A stretch of 8,605 nucleotides of DNA. Source: Pseudomonadota bacterium. Its GTDB lineage: Bacteria; Desulfobacterota; Desulfobacteria; Desulfobacterales; Desulfobacteraceae. Every line of letters starts with the position of its first letter. Positions within the stretch are counted from its first letter, which is position 1. A program made the position numbers and the translations under genes. Location: contig JAHIVS010000347.1 of assembly GCA_018816605.1 (NCBI GenBank), positions 1 through 8,605 of the forward strand, read 5' to 3'. Below, piece after piece: positions 1 to 5,694 of this stretch. Below the pieces are notes generated by a model that ran no database searches, had not been told where the DNA came from, and saw nothing but the letters and a program-made list of their open reading frames with translations.

Positions 1-242
1 AGATTGACCGGAACGGGGCGTCACAGGCCAGGGACAGCATTTCGATGATCAAATTTGTGGTGGCCAATACCATGAACCAGATTGTGGACCGGGCTCTTCA
101 GGTCCACGGAGGGCTTGGTATGACCGATGATACGATTCTGGCCTGGTTTTTCCGCCATGAACGTGCGGCCAGAATTTACGACGGCGCAGATGAGGTTCAC
201 AAGACCTCCCTGGCCAAACGGATCTTAAAAACCTATCGTTAA
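1..242 (+). CDS. Acyl-CoA dehydrogenase, ACAD10/ACAD11 type (C-terminal end only)
   Basis: Only the last 79 residues are present; the reading frame is open from base 3, the gene runs off the left edge, and it ends with TAA at 240-242. The fragment is the end of the C-terminal helical domain of the flavin-dependent acyl-CoA dehydrogenase fold. It carries QVHGGLGMTDD, the family's FAD/dimer-contact segment, then FRHERAARIYDGADEVH. In most acyl-CoA dehydrogenases the catalytic base is the Glu of a YEGT motif; here that position is Asp (codon 180-182), in a YDGADEVH context matching the DGPDEVH signature of human ACAD10/ACAD11. Those proteins fuse this domain to an APH-type kinase domain, and a separate APH kinase lies two genes downstream. 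I infer a role in removing phosphate from a 4-phosphoacyl-CoA or in a related dehydrogenation. The family call is firm; the reaction is inferred. Confidence 0.93.
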   Translation, partial: IDRNGASQARDSISMIKFVVANTMNQIVDRALQVHGGLGMTDDTILAWFFRHERAARIYDGADEVHKTSLAKRILKTYR

Positions 243-263
243 ATACCCCCCCATAAGGATCGG

Positions 264-950
264 ATGGATTACAAGGAATTTAAAAAACAATATGCGGCTT
301 CGGGCCGGGATATCTCCCGGGCGGTCTTTCTTAAAAATCAGGAGGTCATGCGCATTAAACGGGAAGAAACCGCTGTGACCAACCTGGACAAGATTTTTGA
401 GGCTGTTTTCAGCATCACCTATACCAAAGGATACCAGGCCATGAGTATGCGGGATTTAAGTCTTAAAACCGGCATGAGCCTGGGGGCATTGTATGCCTAT
501 TTCCCGGGGAAAGATGAATTGCTGGCCATCATGCAAACCCAGGCCCGGGCCATGGTCAAGGGCGCTCTGGAAGCGTTTGCCAATGTCCACAAGGAGCCTT
601 TGGTAAAATTGCGGGCCGTGATCAAGGCCCATATTTTTTTATCGGAATTGTTTCGGCCCTGGTTCTATTTTACCTTTATGGAAGCCAGGAATCTGACTCC
701 CCATGGGTTTGAGGCGGTCAAATCCCTTGAGGAACATACCCAGAAAATTTTAAGCGATATCCTGGTTCAAGGAGAAGAGGCCGGCGTGTTCAAGCCCGGA
801 AACCATGAGCTTACCGCCTGCATGATCAAGGCCATGCAGCAGGAATGGTACCTGAAACGCTGGAAATACACCAAGCAAAAAATTTGCGTGGATCAGTTTA
901 CCGATCATGTACTGGCCATGGTGGAAGGCTTCTGCCTGGCACGAGAATGA
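264..950 (+). CDS. TetR/AcrR-family transcriptional regulator
   Basis: This 228-residue protein is predicted to be a cytoplasmic, ligand-responsive DNA-binding dimer, probably a repressor. A TetR-type N-terminal domain occupies about residues 38-85, with the helix-turn-helix near 61-81 (MSMRDLSLKTGMSLGALYAYF) followed by the typical GKDELL. The remaining ~140 residues are the variable helical ligand and dimerisation domain. About 37 charged residues precede the HTH domain, a modest N-terminal extension. The start at 264 has AAGGAT at 255-260 just upstream, and the gene follows the preceding dehydrogenase after 21 bases, so the two are probably co-transcribed. Regulators of this kind in acyl-CoA gene clusters often sense an acyl-CoA or CoA ester; that is family knowledge, and no ligand can be read here. 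An imperfect palindrome lies just after its stop. Confidence 0.9.
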   Translation: MDYKEFKKQYAASGRDISRAVFLKNQEVMRIKREETAVTNLDKIFEAVFSITYTKGYQAMSMRDLSLKTGMSLGALYAYFPGKDELLAIMQTQARAMVKGALEAFANVHKEPLVKLRAVIKAHIFLSELFRPWFYFTFMEARNLTPHGFEAVKSLEEHTQKILSDILVQGEEAGVFKPGNHELTACMIKAMQQEWYLKRWKYTKQKICVDQFTDHVLAMVEGFCLARE

Positions 951-952
951 CC

Positions 953-970
953 AAACAAATATTTTAGTTT
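953..970. promoter_or_regulatory. Imperfect palindrome, possible TetR-type operator
   Basis: An 18-base AT-rich imperfect inverted repeat (AAAC, ten central bases, GTTT; 14 of 18 positions symmetric) lies in the 55-base gap between the regulator and the kinase gene. TetR-family operators are often palindromes of this size close to the regulator gene. I see no convincing -35/-10 pair beside it, and the AT-rich composition makes a chance palindrome plausible. Tentative. Confidence 0.25.
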
Positions 971-992
971 AACCCGATTTTTCTAGTAGAAT

Positions 993-997
993 GGAGG
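993..997 (+). promoter_or_regulatory. Ribosome binding site that sets the kinase start at 1006
   Basis: GGAGG lies 8 bases before the ATG at 1006. An in-frame ATG at 991 would overlap this site and has no Shine-Dalgarno sequence of its own, so 1006 is the better start. Confidence 0.8.
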
Positions 998-1005
998 AAC
1001 TCCCC

Positions 1006-2073
1006 ATGCAGGTAACAGACGCCGCAACCGGCATCAGGCCCGGAGAAGAGATTGATGCCCATGCCGTTGGGCAATTTTTGAAATCCCGGATCAAAGCGCT
1101 TGACGGCGACATCCGGATCCGCCAGTTTCCCAGCGGGTTTTCCAACCTGACCTATTTGATCACCCTGGGCGACCGGCAGATGGTCCTCCGGCGTCCTCCC
1201 ATCGGCGCCAATGTCAAAGCAGGCCATGATATGGGCCGGGAATTTCGTGTATTGTCCGCGCTCTATCCGGTCTTTCCCAAATGCCCGCGTCCCTTGTTAT
1301 TTTCAGAGGACGAAACCCTGATCGGAGCCCCATTTTTTGTCATGGAAAAATTGAACGGGATCATCCTTCGAAAGGATCTGCCGGCGGGTCTGAGTTTTTC
1401 ATCAGACCAGGCCAGAAGGCTTTGTGTCAACCTGGTGGATGTTCTGGCAGAGATACACAACATTGATGTGAAGGGGGCGGGCCTGGATTTCATCGGCAAG
1501 CCCCAAGGATATGTGAAGCGTCAGGTGGAAGGCTGGAGCAGCCGGTATCGAAAAGCCAAAACAGATGACGCCCCGGATTTTGAGGATGTCATGGCCTGGC
1601 TGGCCGCAAAAATGCCAGAGGACACCCATCGTCCTGCCATGGTCCACAATGACTATAAGCTGGACAATCTTGTGCTCAACCCGGATCAGCCGGAACAGAT
1701 CACCGGGATACTGGATTGGGAAATGGCCACCTTTGGAGATCCCTTGATGGATCTTGGCAATTCCCTTGCCTATTGGGTGGAAAAAAATGACCCACAAGAG
1801 ATGCAGATGATGCGGACCATGCCCACGAACATGGACGGTGCCCTGACCCGGCAGGAAATCTTGAACCGATATGCCGAAAAAACCGGTCAGGATCTGGGCA
1901 ATTTTGATTTTTATTATTGCTTCGGCCTTTTTCGCCTGGCCGTCATTGCCCAGCAGATTTACAACCGGTATCATCAGGGGATCACCCAGAACAAACGGTT
2001 TGCCATGCTGATCTTCGGGGTGATCGGCCTTGAAAAAACAGCCCGGCGCCTCATGATGTCGTCCCGGCTATGA
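1006..2073 (+). CDS. APH-fold phosphotransferase (ACAD10/11 N-terminal type, LvaA-like acyl-CoA kinase)
   Basis: This 355-residue cytoplasmic protein has the aminoglycoside phosphotransferase (protein-kinase-like) fold. A glycine-containing nucleotide loop lies near residues 42-50 (PSGFSNLTY) and a VLRRPP strand at 60-65, where relatives carry VLRKKPP. The catalytic loop HNDYKLDN is at 214-221 (Asp216 and Asn221) and the metal-binding DWE at 237-239, followed by GDPLMDLG. This pattern is that of the kinase domain of ACAD10/ACAD11 and of bacterial stand-alone homologues, not of antibiotic-resistance enzymes. Known relatives (LvaA in levulinate catabolism, mammalian ACAD10/11) phosphorylate the 4-hydroxyl of a 4-hydroxyacyl-CoA. 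The ACAD10/11-type dehydrogenase upstream and the SDR 39 bases downstream support the same role here. The second residue of the catalytic loop is Asn rather than the common Gly. Family is firm; substrate is inferred. Confidence 0.9.
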   Translation: MQVTDAATGIRPGEEIDAHAVGQFLKSRIKALDGDIRIRQFPSGFSNLTYLITLGDRQMVLRRPPIGANVKAGHDMGREFRVLSALYPVFPKCPRPLLFSEDETLIGAPFFVMEKLNGIILRKDLPAGLSFSSDQARRLCVNLVDVLAEIHNIDVKGAGLDFIGKPQGYVKRQVEGWSSRYRKAKTDDAPDFEDVMAWLAAKMPEDTHRPAMVHNDYKLDNLVLNPDQPEQITGILDWEMATFGDPLMDLGNSLAYWVEKNDPQEMQMMRTMPTNMDGALTRQEILNRYAEKTGQDLGNFDFYYCFGLFRLAVIAQQIYNRYHQGITQNKRFAMLIFGVIGLEKTARRLMMSSRL

Positions 2074-2100
2074 AAGAGTTATCCCAAGACAATCAATATG

Positions 2101-2106
2101 AAGGAG
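2101..2106 (+). promoter_or_regulatory. Ribosome binding site that sets the SDR start at 2113
   Basis: AAGGAG lies 6 bases before the ATG at 2113. The in-frame ATG at 2098 sits immediately ahead of this site and would add five residues (MKENA) without a ribosome binding site of its own. Confidence 0.8.
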
Positions 2107-2112
2107 AACGCG

Positions 2113-2865
2113 ATGAAAGAGTTTGATTTAAGTGATAGAGTGGCGGTCATTACCGGTGCAAGCCGGGGGATTGGACTTGCCTGCGCCCGGAAACTTGCTG
2201 CCTGTGGGGCCCGGGTCATCCTGGTCAGCCGGAAAGCCCAAAGCCTGGAAGAGGCCGCAGCCTCAATCAATGCGGCCGGGGGCAAGGCCTGTGCCATGGC
2301 CTGCCACACCGGATACCCGGACCAGATCCAGGCCATGTATGAAAAAATTAAAGACCAGTTCGGCCGCCTGGACATTCTGGTGAACAATGCCGCCACCAAT
2401 CCCCATTTCGGGGAGATGATCACGGCCGATGCCGGGATCTGGGACAAAACCTTTGATGTGAACGTCAAAGGCCCGTTTTTCATGATCAAATATGCTGTCC
2501 CCCTGATGAAAGACAAGGGTGCCATTGTCAATGTGTCCTCGGTCAATGCCGTCCGGCCCGGGTTGTTCCAGGGGGTATACTCGGCCACCAAGGCGGCCCT
2601 TGTTAACATGACCCAGAGCCTGGCCCGGGAACTGGCCCCCAAGGGGATACGGGTCAATGCGTTGTTGCCCGGCCTTACCGACACCCAGTTTGCATCGGCC
2701 ATTATCTCTTCCCAAGAGATCTGCGACCATGTTGTGTCCCAGATTCCCCTGGGCCGGTATGCAAAGCCCGAAGAAATGGCCGGGGCCGTTCTTTATCTGG
2801 TGTCGGATGCCGCTTCCTATACCACAGGCGCAAGTCTTATCTGCGACGGGGGAATGCTGGTATAG
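2113..2865 (+). CDS. Short-chain dehydrogenase/reductase, DHRS4-like
   Basis: This 250-residue NAD(P)-dependent oxidoreductase of the classical SDR family has the usual length. The Rossmann glycine motif TGASRGIG is at residues 14-21, NNAA at 91-94, a structural Asn at 117 (DVNVKG), the catalytic Ser at 143 and YSATK with Tyr156 and Lys160, so the Asn/Ser/Tyr/Lys tetrad is complete. Arg40 after the second strand (VSRK), together with Arg18 in the glycine loop, suggests NADP(H) preference. Segments such as NNAATNPHFGEM and WDKTFDVNVKGPFFM resemble DHRS4 carbonyl reductases more than FabG. Lying directly after the kinase, it could interconvert a 4-oxo and 4-hydroxyacyl-CoA, as LvaD does in the levulinate pathway; a 3-hydroxyacyl-CoA or other secondary-alcohol substrate is also possible. 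The enzyme class is certain; the substrate is inferred. Confidence 0.92.
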   Translation: MKEFDLSDRVAVITGASRGIGLACARKLAACGARVILVSRKAQSLEEAAASINAAGGKACAMACHTGYPDQIQAMYEKIKDQFGRLDILVNNAATNPHFGEMITADAGIWDKTFDVNVKGPFFMIKYAVPLMKDKGAIVNVSSVNAVRPGLFQGVYSATKAALVNMTQSLARELAPKGIRVNALLPGLTDTQFASAIISSQEICDHVVSQIPLGRYAKPEEMAGAVLYLVSDAASYTTGASLICDGGMLV

Positions 2866-2914
2866 GAAAAAACGTTCGGGTGAAAATTAAAATTTTCTTT
2901 AGGGGGAAATAGGC

Positions 2915-4729
2915 ATGTCCCAATTGATTGCAGATCAACGAGAGATTGATTTTATTTTGTATGAATTGCTCAGGACAGACCAGCTGATCAAAGATGAACG
3001 CTTTGCCGGTTTTTCAAAAAAAAGCTTTGACATGATCATTTCCGAAGCCCGGAAGCTTGCCGTAAAAGAGCTGCTGCCAACCCTTGCCGATGGAGATAAA
3101 AAAGGAGTGCGGTTTGAAAACGGCCGGGTAAAAGTGCCGGATTCCTTTCATAGGGCAAGGGCCATGATGCTTGCGGCCCAGCTGACCTCTCTTACCGAAG
3201 ATCCCTGCTGGGGAGGCCACGGCCTGCCCTATCAGATTTCCATTGCCGTCATGGACTATGTGGTGGGGGCCAATTATGCCCTGAGCGGTTATACCCATAT
3301 GGGACACGGCACGGGAAAGATGATCGAGCTGTTTGGCACAGACGAGCTGAAAAACTTGTTTCTGGAAAATCTGTACACGGCAAAATGGAGCGGCACCATG
3401 CTGCTCACGGAACCCGAGGCAGGCTCTGATGTGGGGGCCCTTACCACCAGCGCCCGGCAGCTTGACGACGGCACCTGGTCCATTACGGGCAACAAAATTT
3501 TCATCACGGCCGGGGAGCATGATCTGGCCGAAAACATCATTCACCCGGTTCTGGCCCGCATTGAAGGGGCCCCAAAAGGCAGCGCCGGAATCTCTATTTT
3601 TATTGTACCCAAAATCTGGGTCAATGAAGACAAAAGCTTGGGAGAGCCCAATGATCTGGCATGCGTGGGAATTGAAGAAAAAATGGGGCTCCACGGGTCT
3701 GCTACCTGTTCCATGGCCCTGGGCACAAAGGGACACTGCCGGGGGTTTCTTCTGGGGGAGGCGAACAAGGGGCTTGCCATCATGTTCCACATGATGAACG
3801 AGGCCCGGCTGAACGTGGGATTCCAGGGCAGCAGCACGGCATCCCTTGCCTATCTGTATGCCCTGGCATATGCAAGGCAGCGGGTCCAGGGCAAGGATCT
3901 TGCCGCTCTTGGAAATCCTGCGGCCCCCTCCATCCCCATTATCGGCCACCCGGATGTCAGAAGAATGCTCACCTGGATGAAGGCCCATGTGGACGGGATG
4001 CGAACCCTGATTTATTACGTGGGGTCTTTGTTTGACATCAAAGAGTTGAACACACCCGTAGAAGAAAAAATGTTTGCAGGCCAGATGATTGAATTTCTGA
4101 CCCCGGTGGTAAAAGCCTATTGCGCCCAGCGGGGCTTTGAGGTCTGTGTCCAGGCGGTTCAGGTTTTCGGCGGATATGGGTATACCAGGGAATTTCCCGT
4201 GGAGCAGCTGGTGAGGGATGCCAAAATCGCTTCCATTTATGAGGGAACCGACGGGATACAGGCCATGGATCTGCTGGGCCGGAAACTGGGGCTGCAAAAG
4301 GGCCTGGTCTTTAAGGGCCTGGTAAACGAGATGGGCAAAACCATTGCCACGGCAAAAAAAATCCCCTTGCTGGCGCCCCTGGCAGTGTCATTGGAACAAA
4401 CCATCACCATCTTTGGCGCCACTGCCCTGGCTCTGGGAACGACGGCCCTGTCGGAAAAATATGCGCACGCCTTTGCCCATGCCCACCCCTTTCTGGAGAT
4501 CACCGGGGATGTGGTCTTGGGATGGATGCATCTGTGGCGGGCCATTGCCGCAAACCGCTCCCTTGATACGGTCACCAAGGAAAAGGACAAGATTTTTTAC
4601 CAGGGAATCATCACCGTGGCCAGGTTTTATATGGAAACCGTGCTGCCCATAACCCATGGGCGGATGACGTCTGTCCAGGGGCTGTCCGGTGCTGCCCTGG
4701 ACATGGCGGACCAGGCCTTTGGCCAGTAA
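2915..4729 (+). CDS. Acyl-CoA dehydrogenase, ~600-residue FadE/DmdC-type
   Basis: This 604-residue FAD enzyme is predicted to introduce the 2,3 double bond into an acyl-CoA and pass electrons to ETF. Domain order: an extended N-terminal helical region (about 1-155), the beta-domain with LLTEPEAGSD at 163-172 and ITGNKIFITAGEHD at 190-203, the C-terminal helical domain with QVFGGYGYT at 416-424, and the catalytic base Glu443 in YEGTDGIQ. The last ~130 residues are the extra C-terminal domain of long dehydrogenases such as DmdC and FadE relatives; ordinary acyl-CoA dehydrogenases are ~380 residues. The start at 2915 has AGGGGG at 2901-2906, eight bases upstream. All expected active-site residues are present. 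A paralogue of nearly equal length lies at 5695-7521, with the hydroxyacyl-CoA dehydrogenase between them. Chain-length preference cannot be told from the sequence. Confidence 0.94.
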   Translation: MSQLIADQREIDFILYELLRTDQLIKDERFAGFSKKSFDMIISEARKLAVKELLPTLADGDKKGVRFENGRVKVPDSFHRARAMMLAAQLTSLTEDPCWGGHGLPYQISIAVMDYVVGANYALSGYTHMGHGTGKMIELFGTDELKNLFLENLYTAKWSGTMLLTEPEAGSDVGALTTSARQLDDGTWSITGNKIFITAGEHDLAENIIHPVLARIEGAPKGSAGISIFIVPKIWVNEDKSLGEPNDLACVGIEEKMGLHGSATCSMALGTKGHCRGFLLGEANKGLAIMFHMMNEARLNVGFQGSSTASLAYLYALAYARQRVQGKDLAALGNPAAPSIPIIGHPDVRRMLTWMKAHVDGMRTLIYYVGSLFDIKELNTPVEEKMFAGQMIEFLTPVVKAYCAQRGFEVCVQAVQVFGGYGYTREFPVEQLVRDAKIASIYEGTDGIQAMDLLGRKLGLQKGLVFKGLVNEMGKTIATAKKIPLLAPLAVSLEQTITIFGATALALGTTALSEKYAHAFAHAHPFLEITGDVVLGWMHLWRAIAANRSLDTVTKEKDKIFYQGIITVARFYMETVLPITHGRMTSVQGLSGAALDMADQAFGQ

Positions 4730-4746
4730 GGATAATGTTAGAGAAC

Positions 4747-4752
4747 AGGGAG
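4747..4752 (+). promoter_or_regulatory. Ribosome binding site, unusually far from the start at 4767
   Basis: AGGGAG lies 14 bases before the ATG at 4767, longer than the usual 5 to 10, with an A-rich spacer. No other standard start codon (ATG, GTG or TTG) sits closer in the correct frame, and the Rossmann strand begins within a few residues of 4767, so the start is kept. Translation initiation may be somewhat weak. Confidence 0.55.
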
Positions 4753-4766
4753 AAAAGATACAAAAA

Positions 4767-5672
4767 ATGGAAAAGAAAATTAAACGCGTGCTGATTCTGG
4801 GGGCCGGAACCATGGGGCTTCAGATCGGTCTGCAATGTGCGGCCTGGAATTTTGATGTCACCATCTATGATGCCTTTGACCCGGCCCTTGAGACGGCAAA
4901 AAAGCGTCTGGGCAAATTGGCGGCTTCCCTTGCCGGCCACAAACGGGTGAGCCGGGAACAGGCAGAAGGGGCTCTGACGCGGATACACTTCTCATCAGAC
5001 CCAAAATCCGCAGGAAAAGATGCCGACCTGATCTCTGAATCTGTGCCCGAAGATCCGAAAATCAAACAGGCCGTGTTTGCCCAATTCAACAAGGTTTGTC
5101 CTGATCACACCCTTTTTACCACCAATTCCTCCACCCTGATCCCCTCCATGATTGCTTCGGCCACGGGCAGGCCGGACCGGTTTTGCGCCCTGCATTTCCA
5201 TGATCTTCTCCTGACCAATGTGGTGGACATCATGCCCCATCCCGGTACGGCCCTCCAGACCCTGGAAGATGTCCGAAATTTTTGCCGGGCCATAGACCAG
5301 TTCCCCATTGAATTGAAAAAAGAGCAGCATGGGTATGTGTTCAACACCATGCTGTCCGAGCTCATGGCCGCAGCCCTGACCCTTGCTGCTCGCCAGGTGG
5401 CATCTGTTGAAGACATCGACCGGGCCTGGATGGGAATCATGAAAACCCCTGTGGGGCCCTTTGGCATCATGGATTCCATCGGTCTTGAAACCGTTTACAA
5501 GGTGACCGACTATTGGGCGCAAGTTAAAAATGATTCCCAGGCAAAGGCCAATGCCGCCTTCCTTAAAGAGCACGTGGAAAAAGGAAATTTGGGGGTCAAG
5601 ACCGGCCGTGGGTTTTATCAGTATCCCCATGCGGCATTTTCACACCCCGGATTCATGGAAGGTATCCGATAA
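4767..5672 (+). CDS. 3-hydroxyacyl-CoA dehydrogenase family protein (non-canonical active-site loop)
   Basis: This 301-residue single-function protein has the length of stand-alone 3-hydroxyacyl-CoA dehydrogenases, which oxidise L-3-hydroxyacyl-CoA to 3-oxoacyl-CoA with NAD. The N-terminal Rossmann domain shows GAGTMG at residues 12-17 with Asp35 ending the second strand (TIYDAF), pointing to NAD. TTNSST at 118-123 carries the conserved active-site Ser/Asn region, and GYVFNTML at 189-196 supplies Asn193. The C-terminal helical domain ends with GNLGVKTGRGFYQY. The catalytic loop is odd: the usual HFFNPV...LVE, where His and Glu form the dyad, reads HFHDLLLTNVVDIMPHPGT, so His143 is kept, the NP pair is gone and the Glu is replaced by Asp154 or lost. 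Activity on a standard substrate is therefore less certain. The gene starts 37 bases after the preceding dehydrogenase. Family is firm; exact reaction uncertain. Confidence 0.88.
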   Translation: MEKKIKRVLILGAGTMGLQIGLQCAAWNFDVTIYDAFDPALETAKKRLGKLAASLAGHKRVSREQAEGALTRIHFSSDPKSAGKDADLISESVPEDPKIKQAVFAQFNKVCPDHTLFTTNSSTLIPSMIASATGRPDRFCALHFHDLLLTNVVDIMPHPGTALQTLEDVRNFCRAIDQFPIELKKEQHGYVFNTMLSELMAAALTLAARQVASVEDIDRAWMGIMKTPVGPFGIMDSIGLETVYKVTDYWAQVKNDSQAKANAAFLKEHVEKGNLGVKTGRGFYQYPHAAFSHPGFMEGIR

Positions 5673-5694
5673 ACAATCCTTAAAGGAAATCACC

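Noticed and set aside
987..992. TAGAAT as a possible -10 box in front of the kinase gene
   Set aside because: It overlaps the ribosome binding site, would start transcription at about the start codon, and has no recognisable -35 box at the right distance.
1006..2073. Reading the APH-fold gene as an aminoglycoside resistance determinant
   Set aside because: Its motifs (VLRRPP, HNDYKLDN, ILDWEMATFGDPLMDLG) match the ACAD10/11-type kinase family, and its neighbours are acyl-CoA enzymes with no mobile element nearby.
2882..2897. AT-rich inverted repeat (GAAAAT, TAAA, ATTTTC) in the gap between the SDR and the first long dehydrogenase
   Set aside because: The six-pair stem is almost all A-T and has no strong T tail beyond a short run, and the genes on both sides are closely spaced with a good ribosome binding site following. 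It is too weak for a terminator and has no support as an operator.
3014..4297. Long minus-strand open frame of 427 codons opposite the first long dehydrogenase
   Set aside because: The plus-strand protein has full family motifs throughout. The minus-strand translation has no recognisable domain and is a by-product of the plus-strand codon bias.
4735..4794. A 19-residue, lysine- and arginine-rich small reading frame overlapping the start of the hydroxyacyl-CoA dehydrogenase gene
   Set aside because: The only Shine-Dalgarno-like sequence is two bases from its ATG, too close to work well, and its basic composition comes from the A-rich spacer read out of frame.
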